Assembly (NCBI RefSeq): GCF_013347965.1 | Contig: NZ_CP048810.1 | Location: 682,001-746,000 of the forward strand | Origin: Pseudomonas bijieensis | GTDB taxonomy: Bacteria; Pseudomonadota; Gammaproteobacteria; Pseudomonadales; Pseudomonadaceae | Direction: 5' to 3' | DNA length: 64,000 nt | Shown: positions 1-9,310 of the stretch, piece after piece | How the letters are laid out: every line of letters begins with the position of its first letter | Numbering within the stretch: position 1 is the first letter of the stretch | Program-made: the position numbers and the translations under genes | Notes under the pieces: model-generated | The model's input: the letters and a program-made list of their open reading frames with translations, nothing else | Database searches by the model: none | What the model was told of the DNA's origin: nothing

Positions 1-142
1 CGTCAAGGGTAACTGAGCGCGAACCTGCTTCGAGTCGGCTCAAATAGGAGGGATCGGCCGCATGGGCCAGTTCCTGCTTGGATGAGTCGCGATGAGTACG
101 GAGGTACTGCAAAGCCGATGCGTAGGCAGAGCGAAGCGACAT
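1..142 (-). CDS. XRE-type helix-turn-helix regulator, 5' part only
   Basis: The reading frame begins at an ATG on the minus strand (140-142) and stays open to the window edge, giving the first 47 residues. It starts MSLRSAYASALQYLR and continues through a helix-turn-helix with the usual Cro/CI pattern (KQELAHAADPSYLSRLEAG). The same spacing and many of the same residues occur in the complete XRE protein at 35291-35692, so both appear to belong to one subfamily. Role: probable transcriptional repressor; its target is unknown. The gene continues outside the window. Confidence 0.75.
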   Translation of the reverse strand, partial: MSLRSAYASALQYLRTHRDSSKQELAHAADPSYLSRLEAGSRSVTLD

Positions 143-363
143 AATCGGATCCGTGCAAACGGAACGATATGCTGAATTTGCGTCGTCATACGCAAGTGAC
201 TATAGTCATGAGGCTTTGCACTGGGTATGCTCGTCGACAGCGGGCCCTTCTGCCATGCGGGTTTTATCAATATACGCTTAAAACGAATTTCAGCTTCGGC
301 GTGCAGCGAATCGGGTCTCGACCCTGTGAGCGCATGCCAGCAGCCAGGCCAAACCACCAGTCC

Positions 364-1095
364 ATGAAAGTCCTCATCTACTCAGACCTACACAACGAAT
401 TCGACCGTTTCATCCCGCCAGACGTACCAGTGGATGTCGTGGTGCTCGCTGGCGACATCGATATCCAGGCACGGGGTGTTTTGTGGGCAAACGAGACCTT
501 CCAATGCCCAGTGATCTACTGCGCTGGGAATCATGAAGCCTACAAAGGCCACCTCGACCGGACGCTGGAAAAGATGAAAGCTGCAGCAGCTGCTCACGTC
601 CATGTGCTGGAGAACGAGTCCTGGATATTCCGCGGGGTGAGGTTCCTCGTCGCAACTGCCTGGACGGACTTTACGAGCACGGGCGACGCTGTCGCGGCAT
701 CGATGACCTGCGCTAGGCAGATGAATGATTTTCGGACGATCAGAGCCGACTCGAACTATCGCAGGCTGCGGCCGGCCGACCTGGTGGCAAAGAATGAGGC
801 CACCAAGGCGTTTCTGAGTCGGGTGTTGGCTGAGCCATTCGACGGGAAAACCTTCGTTGTCACCCATCACTGTCCAATACCGGAGGTCGCCGGAGATGAA
901 TATGAGGGGCATTTGAGCGCTGCCTTTTACAACAGGTGGCATGGCTTGGTCGAGCAAGTGGATTACTGGGCATTCGGCCACACGCATCATTCGGTGGATA
1001 CGATGCTGAGAGGGTGTAGGTTGCTTTCTAATCAGCGCGGTTATCCCGGTGAAGACTGCGGATTCGAACCAAGAAAATTAATTGAAATCGGTTGA
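364..1095 (+). CDS. Calcineurin-like metallophosphoesterase
   Basis: A 243-residue protein with the ordered metal-binding motifs of the calcineurin-like phosphoesterase fold: SDLH (D8, H10), GD (D31), GNHE (55-58), THHCP around residue 170 and GHTHH near residue 210. The family hydrolyses phosphomonoesters or phosphodiesters using two metal ions; the substrate cannot be told from sequence. The frame is open upstream to 169, but the conserved fold begins at MKVLIYSDLH, so the ATG at 364 is chosen. The ribosome site is weak. The next gene starts 3 bases after the stop, suggesting a two-gene operon. Cytoplasmic, as no signal peptide is visible. Confidence 0.85.
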   Translation: MKVLIYSDLHNEFDRFIPPDVPVDVVVLAGDIDIQARGVLWANETFQCPVIYCAGNHEAYKGHLDRTLEKMKAAAAAHVHVLENESWIFRGVRFLVATAWTDFTSTGDAVAASMTCARQMNDFRTIRADSNYRRLRPADLVAKNEATKAFLSRVLAEPFDGKTFVVTHHCPIPEVAGDEYEGHLSAAFYNRWHGLVEQVDYWAFGHTHHSVDTMLRGCRLLSNQRGYPGEDCGFEPRKLIEIG

Positions 1096-1098
1096 GGG

Positions 1099-1404
1099 AT
1101 GGTTAGTAGCGTGAGTGCTTGTGAATTGTTCGATCTTCCACTGCAGGTCGCCCAGGCAACCCGGATTGATTGGGGGATACCGATTGACGCGTACTTGATG
1201 GACGTAGCGCGGGTAGGTGATCGCCTCACAGGCTTGGTCTACTGCGACCTGTCTCGCGTGAGTAGTGACGGAATGACTGTCGTAACCCCGGAGATTCGGG
1301 ATGTCCGGCAAGTCAACGGGTTCAAGCTGGTGCGGAGCCTGACCCGTCGTGATCACTACGTGATTGTGTCGGAACTATCTACGGGAGATCCAGGTGACGC
1401 GTGA
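1099..1404 (+). CDS. Hypothetical protein, downstream partner of the phosphoesterase
   Basis: A 101-residue frame starting 3 bases after the phosphoesterase stop. I do not recognise the family. It has no membrane segment or signal peptide, and a mixed alpha/beta composition with many valines. The tight spacing and strand suggest cotranscription and perhaps translational coupling with the phosphoesterase. A minus-strand frame (1078-1356) overlaps it, but the plus frame fits the operon better. A GTG at 1111 is an alternative start. Confidence 0.55.
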   Translation: MVSSVSACELFDLPLQVAQATRIDWGIPIDAYLMDVARVGDRLTGLVYCDLSRVSSDGMTVVTPEIRDVRQVNGFKLVRSLTRRDHYVIVSELSTGDPGDA

Positions 1405-1594
1405 GATGCCGGCTTGCTTTCGGCCCTGACTCACTCATGCCCCGTTAACCTGTAGCACGCGAGCGCTCTGATAGAAATCAGCCGAGTACAGCGCACCCGG
1501 AGACGAACCAGCGGCTTTAGCCTGGTGCGTCCCCGTGCCCACTAGCTCGCCCCCAATGGCTATTAAGAACAAGTTGTAATACTTAAGGAAAGGT

Positions 1595-2092
1595 ATGTCT
1601 GATCTCAAGAAAACGAAACTCACTGTCAAAAACTATAATCTTAAAGCCAGTGGCGACTTAGATGCGGTTTATGACCAGGTTAGATGCGAGGATGTGGAGG
1701 GCCGTACTTTTCACTTTAAGGAAGTCGCCATGGTTGACTATTTGAAAAGGCATGGTGCGCTTGTCTTGGACAGTCCTCGCACCTGGTACTATAAGAACCT
1801 TGGAAAAAAATCAATCGTCCTTATTGCTGTAGAGAAAAGCAATGGAAAAGTCGAATACGATCTTGACAACCTGCGGCAGGTTGCAAAATCCAGTATTCTG
1901 AAAGGGATCTTGATGGCGGTAGCGGCAGTTCCTGGTGGAATCATCATTGCGACAGCCACATATGGTCTTGGTCTACTGTTTATTCCGTTTGCACTTTACT
2001 ATACATACCGAGGTGTGTTCAAAATTCCAGGAATGTTGCGCCGCAAAACGTTGGTAGATGATTTGGCTGCCCATGGAGTTATTGTACGGTAA
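1595..2092 (+). CDS. Small inner-membrane protein of unknown function
   Basis: A 165-residue protein with a strong ribosome-binding site (AAGGAAAGG) just before the ATG. Residues 1-95 are soluble and rich in Lys and Asp. Residues about 101-137 form a long hydrophobic stretch rich in Ala, Ile and Leu, long enough for two membrane passes, followed by a basic C-terminal segment. The gene is visibly more A+T-rich than the phosphoesterase upstream, which hints at horizontal acquisition. No function can be assigned; the soluble N-terminal part is probably cytoplasmic. Confidence 0.7.
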   Translation: MSDLKKTKLTVKNYNLKASGDLDAVYDQVRCEDVEGRTFHFKEVAMVDYLKRHGALVLDSPRTWYYKNLGKKSIVLIAVEKSNGKVEYDLDNLRQVAKSSILKGILMAVAAVPGGIIIATATYGLGLLFIPFALYYTYRGVFKIPGMLRRKTLVDDLAAHGVIVR

Positions 2093-2145
2093 TTGCCAAA
2101 GCCATTATCATCGCTGGGCCACTTCGGGATCATGAGGCGCTCTTA

Positions 2146-2781
2146 ATGATTACAGCGGTTATTTTCGATGCGTTCGGCACGCTTATCGAAATTCTGAATC
2201 GTGAGAACCCTTACAAGCGTCTTCTCCGGATTGGCGTCCAACAAGGCCGAGTGGCTTCACCTTCCGACCTGCGTACCGTCATGGCGTTGAACGGAGGCCT
2301 GCTGGAGGCTGCTCACCTTTTTGGAATCAAACTCAAGCCTACCCAACTGATCGAGCTGCAGAGTGCGCTAGATCGTGAGCTTGAGTCGATCAAATGCTTT
2401 GATGACGCTCTGCCTGCCTTTGAGCGTCTCCAAGAGCATGGGATCAAAGTAGGGGTGTGCTCAAACCTGGCCGGGCCTTATTGCTCAAAAGTCAGGAGCC
2501 TGCTTCCTGGCCTGAATGCTTATGCGCTGAGCGCTGAAACTGGTGTGCTCAAGCCAGACCCGGAAATCTACCGGATCATCTGCAGCATGCTCAACGCTCA
2601 TCCTGGAAAGGCCCCAGGATCTGAAGGCTCAAAAGTGCTGATGATCGGCGACTCCAAAAGGTGCGACCAGCTGGGGCCGCGCTCTTATGGGATTCTGGGG
2701 CATCATCTGGATCGCCATGGGGCAGGGCAGTTTCGTAGCCTGATCGAATTCACAAATGCTGTTTCACAGGGGATTCTGTGA
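2146..2781 (+). CDS. HAD-superfamily hydrolase
   Basis: A 211-residue haloacid-dehalogenase-type hydrolase. Motif I is IFDAFGTL (nucleophile Asp8), motif II the serine in VCSNLAG near residue 105, motif III the lysine in VLKPDPEIY near residue 136, and motif IV GDSKRCD near residue 168. The order and the roughly 100-residue cap between motifs I and II fit the C1 subfamily of small phosphatases. The substrate is unknown. No signal peptide. It sits alone between the small membrane protein and the convergent DUF3800 gene. Confidence 0.85.
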   Translation: MITAVIFDAFGTLIEILNRENPYKRLLRIGVQQGRVASPSDLRTVMALNGGLLEAAHLFGIKLKPTQLIELQSALDRELESIKCFDDALPAFERLQEHGIKVGVCSNLAGPYCSKVRSLLPGLNAYALSAETGVLKPDPEIYRIICSMLNAHPGKAPGSEGSKVLMIGDSKRCDQLGPRSYGILGHHLDRHGAGQFRSLIEFTNAVSQGIL

Positions 2782-2808
2782 ACCCGATGAATTTAAATAG
2801 GACAAGCG

Positions 2809-3924
2809 CTATGCTGGGACGTCTAGCACGTTATGACACCATACATAATTGACCCCGTACCCTTTCAGTTCATTCTCAGCCTCAGCCATGAGATGAAAGG
2901 CAGTGGTGAGCTCAGGCGCTGGCTCGACCTTGTAGACCAGCCGGTCTTGCGCATAACGCACGATAAACCCAGTCAGAATATCCGCAGCCTGGACGCCGAC
3001 AGAGTCCTCGGAACGAGCAATAGATAGCTCCGCTTGCTGCAGGAACTGGTAGTTAGCTACGGGAGAAACTTCTCGTTCAGGCGAGGCTTCCTCGGCTGCC
3101 TTTTTGGCCGAAAATAGAATATCGTCGAATTGAGTCTGAACGTCATGTACCAATTTCACTCGTTTTATATGGCCATCATGTGCATGGTTGATTCGAGCAT
3201 ACATGTTGGTGAGTGAAGAGTAATTCGGGAGTATCCACACGTCCTTTCCTTTCTTACCTTGATCAGGCATGGGTAGAAAACGGCGCACTGCTTTTTCCTC
3301 GGAGGACTCTTGAGTCAACATCACCTGAAAGTCATCCATCGTTTCAACTACAGACTCCGCCATGGCTGCGTGTTGGGGCGAAGTACCGGTGCGTGCGAAT
3401 TCGAGAATGCAATCGAAGGCACGGAGCAGATCATCTTTGCTTTGGCTCTGGCAAGCTTTGAAATACATGCTGAAAACTTGGTTTGGTGCTTCTTTGGTTA
3501 GTATCTGCGCGAACACCGTGCGAATGTAATCAGCTTGTTTACTACCAGGCCCGGAAAAATAAGGCGGCCATACAAGATAGAAGGCCAGGTTCGTCGCAGC
3601 AAAAAATTTCTTTTCTACTAGTTCGATAAAAAAAGGAATTTTATTGCTTGCAATCAGCTTGATTAGATCAAGTATGAACCCTGGCTTGTTTTTGTAGATT
3701 TTGGTTGACTTCAGATCATTGGCTTGTATGCGGTGTTTCAGCTTCAAAGCCGTTATGTCAGCTTCAAATTGGGTCAGGTCGGTGATGCCAAGGCATCCTA
3801 GTCCAAAGTAGGGCTGTCCCCCGTAACTCAAGGTCTCGCCCCCGAGAATCAGATCCCCCGTGTTCCCAGACTCGTCGATGAAGTAGGTAATTTCAGTCGT
3901 ATCCTGGTTTGCCTGACCGTTCAT
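2809..3924 (-). CDS. DUF3800 domain protein
   Basis: A 371-residue protein whose N-terminus carries the hallmark ITYFIDESGNTGD of the DUF3800 family, which has conserved acidic residues and is often found on mobile islands; a nuclease-like fold has been suggested for the family. A second acidic segment near the C-terminus (SVGVQAADILTGFI) matches the family's AD motif. The frame is open to 4269, but the ATG at 3924 has a good GGGGAG ribosome site 6 bases upstream and begins just before the conserved domain, so it is chosen. It is convergent with the HAD gene. The target and substrate are unknown. Confidence 0.8.
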   Translation of the reverse strand: MNGQANQDTTEITYFIDESGNTGDLILGGETLSYGGQPYFGLGCLGITDLTQFEADITALKLKHRIQANDLKSTKIYKNKPGFILDLIKLIASNKIPFFIELVEKKFFAATNLAFYLVWPPYFSGPGSKQADYIRTVFAQILTKEAPNQVFSMYFKACQSQSKDDLLRAFDCILEFARTGTSPQHAAMAESVVETMDDFQVMLTQESSEEKAVRRFLPMPDQGKKGKDVWILPNYSSLTNMYARINHAHDGHIKRVKLVHDVQTQFDDILFSAKKAAEEASPEREVSPVANYQFLQQAELSIARSEDSVGVQAADILTGFIVRYAQDRLVYKVEPAPELTTAFHLMAEAENELKGYGVNYVWCHNVLDVPA

Positions 3925-4494
3925 GTCTTCTCCCCGGCACTGCGGCCATCTGACCAAAAGGTCAATACGTGATCGACACATTCCCCGCCCGTTGCGCGTG
4001 GAATCCTTGGATGCCGGCGGGGAGAGTAGAGGTTTGCTGGAAGACCGACTAGGCCTAGTCGATCTGACGCGCACGGCAAATTTCGTGTTCAACCTCGCCA
4101 ACGTTATGGCATTCCTTGGATAGCGAGGCCGGATGGGAGGGCAGGTATGTGTGGTGATCGCAGCCTCAGCAGGTTTGGTAGGACGAATGCCAGGGCGATC
4201 CTCGCTAACCCGAACCTCCTCCTCATCGAAGTCCCTCTCGTCATGGGCCCCAGGCAAGCCCGAGGGCAAACGAACTCAGACCGTCCACTCTGGACAAGCC
4301 TGGTGGTGCCGCCTGCGGGCTCGGTCTGAACACGGATCTTAGGCAGTGGACGCCTGACTCCCTCCAATCCAACGACCGCCAACGCCAAGTTTGCCGAGCG
4401 GAGCCTGCACGTAGTGAGGCTTCAAGGAATTGTCGTACCTCTGAATGAAAGAGCGCTTTCCAGAGTGCCTGGCTCGAAATCTTCCCTGCGACGC
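3925..4494. other. Non-coding stretch between DUF3800 gene and hmgA
   Basis: About 570 bases in which short overlapping frames exist on both strands but none has a credible ribosome site or recognisable protein. It holds the 5' leader of the DUF3800 gene on the left and leads into the hmgA promoter on the right. I see no repeat or RNA gene. Confidence 0.5.
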
Positions 4495-4523
4495 TTGACC
4501 GCACCTCTGCGCATAATTACGAT
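4495..4523 (+). promoter_or_regulatory. Sigma-70-type promoter of the hmg operon
   Basis: TTGACC at 4495-4500 and TACGAT at 4518-4523 are separated by exactly 17 bases and lie about 50 bases before the hmgA start codon. The -10 box lies inside the 17-bp palindrome at 4516-4532, so a bound repressor would block RNA polymerase. Confidence 0.7.
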
Positions 4524-4532
4524 TAGCGTAAT
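4516..4532. promoter_or_regulatory. Probable HmgR operator (17-bp palindrome)
   Basis: ATTACGATTAGCGTAAT is a perfect palindrome with 6-base arms (ATTACG/CGTAAT) around a 5-base centre. IclR-type HmgR of P. putida is known to repress the hmg genes through a 17-bp palindrome at the promoter, with homogentisate as inducer. The same length, the position over the -10 box and the presence of an IclR gene downstream support the assignment. A partial third copy (CGATTACG) follows directly. Confidence 0.7.
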
Positions 4533-4576
4533 CCGATTACGACAAATACAACACACGTAGCGCCGCAGGAGGAACG

Positions 4577-5863
4577 ATGACCACAGAGCACAGCATCGGT
4601 TACCAGTCTGGATTTGGTAACGAGTTTTCCAGTGAAGCGATTGAAGGCGCTCTGCCAGTTGGGCAAAACTCGCCGCAGCGAGTAGCCCATGGGCTGTACG
4701 CTGAGCTGTTCTCCGGAACGGCATTCACGATGCCTCGCCACGAGAGTCGTCGCACCTGGATGTACCGCATTCGTCCCTCTGCGGCGCACCCGACCTTCAA
4801 AGCAATTGGGTCACCGATTCCTCTAACCACCTTAGCTCCCGCAAATCCGAACAGGCTGCGATGGGAGGCACTGGATATACCGTCGGAACCGACAGATTTC
4901 ATCGATGGTTTGCGCGCTATGGTGGCGAACTCCAGCCTTGATCGTCCGAATGGCATAACGGTTTACCACTACGTAGCCAACCGTTCGATGGAACGGGCGT
5001 TCTACAGTGCGGACGGGGAGATGCTCATCGTCCCCCAACAGGGCCGGCTCCTACTGGTTACGGAGTTGGGGCGCATTGAGCTGATGCCTCTTGAAATCGC
5101 CGTCGTCCCACGTGGCTTGAAATTCAAGGTCGAGTTACTTGACTCAACCGCGCGCGGGTACGTGGCCGAGAACCATTCGGCGCCGCTTCGCCTGCCAGAC
5201 CTCGGCCCCATCGGCAGCAATGGCCTGGCAAACCCTCGGGATTTCCTAACGCCGAATGCATGGTTCGAGAAGAACCAGGGGCCAACTCGCCTGGTTCAAA
5301 AATTCCTGGGAAGCTTCTGGGAGGCCGAGCTTGACCATTCGCCGTTTGATGTCGTCGCCTGGCATGGCAACAACGTGCCCTACAAATACGACCTCCGTCA
5401 CTTCAACACGATTGGCTCGATTAGTTTTGATCACCCGGATCCTTCCATCTTCACCGTCCTTACCTCTCCGACCAGCGTGCCTGGGCTGGCGAACCTGGAC
5501 TTCGTGATATTCCCGCCACGCTGGCTCGTTGCAGAAAATACCTTCCGGCCACCATGGTTCCACCGCAATCTCATGAACGAGTACATGGGGTTGATTGAAG
5601 GTGAGTATGACGCCAAGGCTGATGGCTTTACCCCCGGCGGCTCCTCCCTACACAGCTGCATGAGTGCTCACGGCCCGGACGCGCAGACTTCCGAGAGGGC
5701 GATGGCTGCATCGCTTGAACCGCAGAAGATCGACGGCACCATGGCGTTCATGTTCGAAACATCCCAAGTACTTCGTGCGACCGAATTCGCGATGACAACT
5801 TCTGCCTTACAGAAAAATTACGACGCCTGTTGGGAAGGGCTTGCCGGAAAGTTCGATAACTAA
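4577..5863 (+). CDS. hmgA: Homogentisate 1,2-dioxygenase
   Basis: A 428-residue, full-length enzyme that opens the ring of homogentisate to maleylacetoacetate with O2 and Fe(II), the central step of tyrosine and phenylalanine degradation. The iron ligands of the family are recognisable as H329, E335 (in [10 protein letters not shown]) and H365 (in MSAHGPD). N-terminal YQSGFGNEF and the internal VPRGLKFKV stretch are also typical. It has an AGGAGG ribosome site. It is the first gene of the operon hmgA-fahA-maiA-transporter, directly behind the palindrome-controlled promoter. Cytoplasmic. Confidence 0.97.
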   Translation: MTTEHSIGYQSGFGNEFSSEAIEGALPVGQNSPQRVAHGLYAELFSGTAFTMPRHESRRTWMYRIRPSAAHPTFKAIGSPIPLTTLAPANPNRLRWEALDIPSEPTDFIDGLRAMVANSSLDRPNGITVYHYVANRSMERAFYSADGEMLIVPQQGRLLLVTELGRIELMPLEIAVVPRGLKFKVELLDSTARGYVAENHSAPLRLPDLGPIGSNGLANPRDFLTPNAWFEKNQGPTRLVQKFLGSFWEAELDHSPFDVVAWHGNNVPYKYDLRHFNTIGSISFDHPDPSIFTVLTSPTSVPGLANLDFVIFPPRWLVAENTFRPPWFHRNLMNEYMGLIEGEYDAKADGFTPGGSSLHSCMSAHGPDAQTSERAMAASLEPQKIDGTMAFMFETSQVLRATEFAMTTSALQKNYDACWEGLAGKFDN

Positions 5864-5885
5864 TTTCTTTTTGAGAGGCTTTTAA

Positions 5886-7184
5886 ATGAATAGCTGGGTT
5901 GCTTCGGCCAATGGCCATCCTGATTTTTCTCTGGCGAACCTACCTTACGGTGTATTTAGCCTGCAGGGTGGTGAGCGCCGCTCCGGCGTGGCGATTGGTG
6001 ATGAGATTTACGATCTCCAAGTCGCTCTCGATGCGGGTCTGTTCGAAGGTCTTGCGCTAACGGCAGCAAGCGCCGCTATCGGCGGAGAACTTAATAGCTT
6101 TTTCGCCTTGCCACGTGAAGTCAGGCTGGCACTGCGCGAACGACTGATTGAGCTTTTGGTTGAGGGCAGTGAGGAGACACCAGCGCAGCAAAAAATCTGC
6201 GATCGGTTATTGGTTGCCGCTGCTCAGTGCACCCTACATGTGCCGGCTCGCATTCAGGACTACACCGATTTCTACGTAGGGATCCATCACGCAGAAAACG
6301 TGGGCAAGCTCTTCCGTCCAGACAACCCGTTGATGCCGAATTATAAGTATGTACCGATTGGCTATCACGGCCGGGCGTCCACCATCGTTGCCTCGGGTAA
6401 GCCCTTCGTCCGCCCATCAGGGCAAATCAAGCTGCCAGATAGCGATGAGCCAATCCATGCACCTTCTCGCCGGCTTGATTACGAGCTCGAAGTTGGACTT
6501 TGGGTTGGCCCAGGCAATGTACTCGGGGAACCGGTCGACATTGCTAACGCCCGTGAACATATTGCAGGCTTTTGCCTGTTGAATGACTGGTCAGCACGGG
6601 ACATCCAGGCGTGGGAATATCAGCCACTGGGCCCGTTTCTGTCGAAGAGCTTCGCGAGCACGATTTCGCCATGGGTAGTGACGCCAGAAGCGCTGGAGCC
6701 TTTCCGCTGCGCCCAGCCAGCGAGGCCTGAAGGCGATCCCACTCCGCTTCCTTATTTGCTGGATGCCGAAGATCAGAGCACCGGCGCATTCGACATCGCC
6801 CTTGAGGTTTACATCCTTACGCCGACGATGAGAGAGAAGGGCGTGGCTCCAGTGCGACTTAGCTTGAGCAATACCCGCAACATGTACTGGACGTTCGCTC
6901 AGATGGTTGCCCACCATACGGTAAACGGCTGCCAACTTAACCCAGGTGATCTTTTTGGTACCGGCACGCTGTCTGGCCCAGATCGCAACTCGATGGGTTC
7001 ACTGCTTGAGATGAGTGAAGGCGGTAAGCACCCGGTAGAGCTCCCTACTGGCGAGATGCGGACGTTCCTCGAAGATGGTGACGAGATCATCATCAAGGCT
7101 CGCTGCAGCCGGGATGGCTTTGGCTCCATCGGTTTCGGTGAATGCCGAGCAGTAGTGCTCCCAGCCTGGGGGCGTACCTCGTGA
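5886..7184 (+). CDS. fahA: Fumarylacetoacetase
   Basis: A 432-residue enzyme that hydrolyses fumarylacetoacetate to fumarate and acetoacetate, the last step of the homogentisate pathway. Residues corresponding to the known active site are visible: D128 and H135 in DYTDFYVGIHHAENVG, E200 and E202 in LDYELEVG, and D234 in NDWSARDIQ. It begins 22 bases after hmgA, with a GAGAGG ribosome site, and its stop overlaps the maiA start (GTGA). In Pseudomonas literature it is also called hmgB. Confidence 0.96.
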   Translation: MNSWVASANGHPDFSLANLPYGVFSLQGGERRSGVAIGDEIYDLQVALDAGLFEGLALTAASAAIGGELNSFFALPREVRLALRERLIELLVEGSEETPAQQKICDRLLVAAAQCTLHVPARIQDYTDFYVGIHHAENVGKLFRPDNPLMPNYKYVPIGYHGRASTIVASGKPFVRPSGQIKLPDSDEPIHAPSRRLDYELEVGLWVGPGNVLGEPVDIANAREHIAGFCLLNDWSARDIQAWEYQPLGPFLSKSFASTISPWVVTPEALEPFRCAQPARPEGDPTPLPYLLDAEDQSTGAFDIALEVYILTPTMREKGVAPVRLSLSNTRNMYWTFAQMVAHHTVNGCQLNPGDLFGTGTLSGPDRNSMGSLLEMSEGGKHPVELPTGEMRTFLEDGDEIIIKARCSRDGFGSIGFGECRAVVLPAWGRTS

Positions 7185-7813
7185 TTCTGTACTCCTACTA
7201 TCGGTCGACTTCTTCATACCGTGTGCGGATCGCGCTCGAGTTAAAGGGCTTGGAATACACCGTCAGGCCTGTGAACCTGGTTAAGGATGGCGGGGAGCAT
7301 CGTAGCAGCACCTATTTGGAGCTGAATCCGCAGGGCCGAGTGCCGACTTTGATTGATGGCGATGTGAAAATTATCCAGTCGCCTGCGATCATCGAGTACT
7401 TAGAGGCTGTATACCCGGCAAACCCTTTACTGACAGGGAGCCAGGCCGATCGGGCCCTGGCTCGTTCAGTTGCCAGCATCATAGGGTGTGATATCCATCC
7501 GCTGCACAACGTGTCAGCCCTGAACAAGCTGCGGGCGGCGGGGCATGATGAAGCGTTCGTCGAACAGTGGATTCAGGGCTGGATTGCTGATGGCTTCAAT
7601 GCCATCGAATCCTTGATCAAAGACAAGGCCTGGGCGCTTACAGATGAGCCGGGGCTGGCGGATGTGTACCTGTTGCCTCAGGTATACGCCGCACAACGCT
7701 TTGGACTGGATCTCGCTTGCTTCCCTCGAATTGCTCGCGTCGCTGAGCTTGCCAAGTCCCACGCAGCCTTCCAGAGGGCGCACCCTGCCAGTCAAATAGA
7801 TTCGCCTGCTTAA
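7181..7813 (+). CDS. maiA: Maleylacetoacetate isomerase (zeta-class GST fold)
   Basis: A 210-residue glutathione-S-transferase-type protein that converts maleylacetoacetate to fumarylacetoacetate using glutathione. The zeta-class signature SSYRVRIAL lies near residues 10-18, followed by NPQGRVPTL and QSPAIIEYL of the thioredoxin-like domain and an all-helical C-terminal half. The frame is open upstream to 7142, but homologues begin with a short lead before YYRSTSSYRVR, so the GTG at 7181, overlapping the fahA stop by 4 bases, is preferred. Translational coupling with fahA is likely. Also known as hmgC. Confidence 0.92.
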   Translation: MILYSYYRSTSSYRVRIALELKGLEYTVRPVNLVKDGGEHRSSTYLELNPQGRVPTLIDGDVKIIQSPAIIEYLEAVYPANPLLTGSQADRALARSVASIIGCDIHPLHNVSALNKLRAAGHDEAFVEQWIQGWIADGFNAIESLIKDKAWALTDEPGLADVYLLPQVYAAQRFGLDLACFPRIARVAELAKSHAAFQRAHPASQIDSPA

Positions 7814-7842
7814 CTCCGCATCATCCTAAAGCGTGGCCTCAG

Positions 7843-7850
7843 AACAATAA
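7843..7850 (+). promoter_or_regulatory. Crc/Hfq catabolite-repression motif before the first aromatic transporter
   Basis: AACAATAA fits the AANAANAA consensus that Hfq with Crc binds in Pseudomonas mRNAs. It lies 13 bases before the ATG at 7864, the usual place for blocking ribosome entry. The same motif type occurs at the same distance before the paralogous transporter at 16048. Confidence 0.55.
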
Positions 7851-7863
7851 TCGGACTGCCAAG

Positions 7864-9231
7864 ATGAATAACCAGATTGACGCCTTTCGTAAGGCACTGG
7901 ATAAACGACCGTTCTCGCGGTATCAGATCCGAACCCTAGTATTGCTGATTTTGCTGCTCATTTGCGATGGTTACGATGCCCAGCTTTTAGGCTTCGTTGT
8001 TCCGAGCCTGGCGCATGACTGGGCCACACCCAAGTCGGCGTTCGGTATCATCTTCACCAGCAATTTGATTGGCTTGACCATAGGGTCGCTGCTGCTGACG
8101 CCGCTCGCAGACAGGTTTGGAATCAGGAAAACCTTACTCTCCTGCGTTCTACTTTTTGCGAGCCTAACTTTACTATCGGCATGGGCTCACAATATCGAGA
8201 CATTGGCAGTCATCCGGTTCCTGTGCGGCATAGGGATGGGGGGCGCAATGCCGAGTGCTATGGCACTCATGGCCGACTATGCGCCTCCTCGGTTGAAAAC
8301 CTTCTGTGTGACGCTTGCTGCTTGTGGCTTCTCGTTCGGTGGGGCTGCGGGCGGTTTCATCGCGGCGAGCATGATGGAACACTATGGGTGGCAGAGCGTG
8401 TTTATCGTCGGTGGCGTTGCCCCCCTTGTGCTTTTGCCCTTGCTCTTCCTGTGGCTACCAGAATCGCTGGCCCGGCTTTTCAGCGCCAAGCATCTGAGTG
8501 CCTCTCTCAACAGGATGCTTCATACTCTAGTTCCCCAGTGGACACCTCCTGCACCTGTCCTGGAGCACGGACGGCCACAAAAAGGTACGTTCGTTGACTT
8601 GTTCCGTCATGGCTATCTAAGGCCCACCATTTTCATATGGTGCACCTGCGTTTCCACTTTGATCCTCCTCTACTTCATCATCAGCTGGTTGCCAACGTTG
8701 CTAGGGGAGGCAGGTTTCTCTTCCACCGCTGCGAGCTTGGCGACGTCCTCGTTCCTCGCCTCAGGGACGATAGGTGCGATTGCCTTTTCGTATCTCGCAG
8801 ACAAGGTCGCAAGCAAGGAACGGTTACTCTGCCAGATCATGCTTGTGTGCGGTCTCGCTACTGCGGCGATTGGATACGATCATGGCTCGTCAGCTTTGAC
8901 TGTAGCGGCAGTGATGGTGGCGGGCTTCTGCTTAATCGGTGGCCAGCTCACGTTGAATGCCGTGATTAGCAACTTTTATCCGGCCCACATTCGAGCCACT
9001 GGGGTGGGTTGGGCGCTGGGAGTTGGCCGCTTAGGTTCCATCTCTGGCCCGCTCGTAGGTGCCATGTTGATTGCCATGCAGTTGCCGCTGACCAGCGCGA
9101 TGCTACTGGCTGCGATCCCCGCGCTGTTGGCCGCATTTTTCGTCGTGAAGATCGCTCATCCAGATAATCAACGGTCTAAAGAAGCAGATCATCTCGGGGA
9201 GTCTGACTCCCGCGCCGGAGCTCGAAAATAG
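7864..9231 (+). CDS. MFS transporter, aromatic acid:H+ symporter (AAHS/PcaK-like) family
   Basis: A 455-residue inner-membrane carrier with about 12 hydrophobic segments. The family signature DGYDAQLLGF lies in the first membrane segment, the loop motif LADRFGIRK between segments 2 and 3, and LADKVASK in the second half. Such carriers take up aromatic acids with protons; its place at the end of the hmg operon (51 bases after maiA) suggests homogentisate, hydroxyphenylacetate or a related acid. It is closely similar along its length to the transporter at 16048-17430. A terminator-like hairpin follows. Confidence 0.9.
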   Translation: MNNQIDAFRKALDKRPFSRYQIRTLVLLILLLICDGYDAQLLGFVVPSLAHDWATPKSAFGIIFTSNLIGLTIGSLLLTPLADRFGIRKTLLSCVLLFASLTLLSAWAHNIETLAVIRFLCGIGMGGAMPSAMALMADYAPPRLKTFCVTLAACGFSFGGAAGGFIAASMMEHYGWQSVFIVGGVAPLVLLPLLFLWLPESLARLFSAKHLSASLNRMLHTLVPQWTPPAPVLEHGRPQKGTFVDLFRHGYLRPTIFIWCTCVSTLILLYFIISWLPTLLGEAGFSSTAASLATSSFLASGTIGAIAFSYLADKVASKERLLCQIMLVCGLATAAIGYDHGSSALTVAAVMVAGFCLIGGQLTLNAVISNFYPAHIRATGVGWALGVGRLGSISGPLVGAMLIAMQLPLTSAMLLAAIPALLAAFFVVKIAHPDNQRSKEADHLGESDSRAGARK

Positions 9232-9270
9232 CCGATCCGGAACGTCTTTAATTACTTCGAATATGGTTTA

Positions 9271-9310
9271 CCTCGCCCTGTCGTGCCTATGGCTCGGCGG
9301 GGCTTTTTTT
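9271..9310 (+). terminator. Rho-independent terminator of the hmg operon
   Basis: CCTCGCC (9271-9277) pairs with GGCGGGG (about 9296-9302, one wobble), and a run of seven T follows. It lies 40 bases after the transporter stop and separates the operon from hmgR. Confidence 0.7.
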
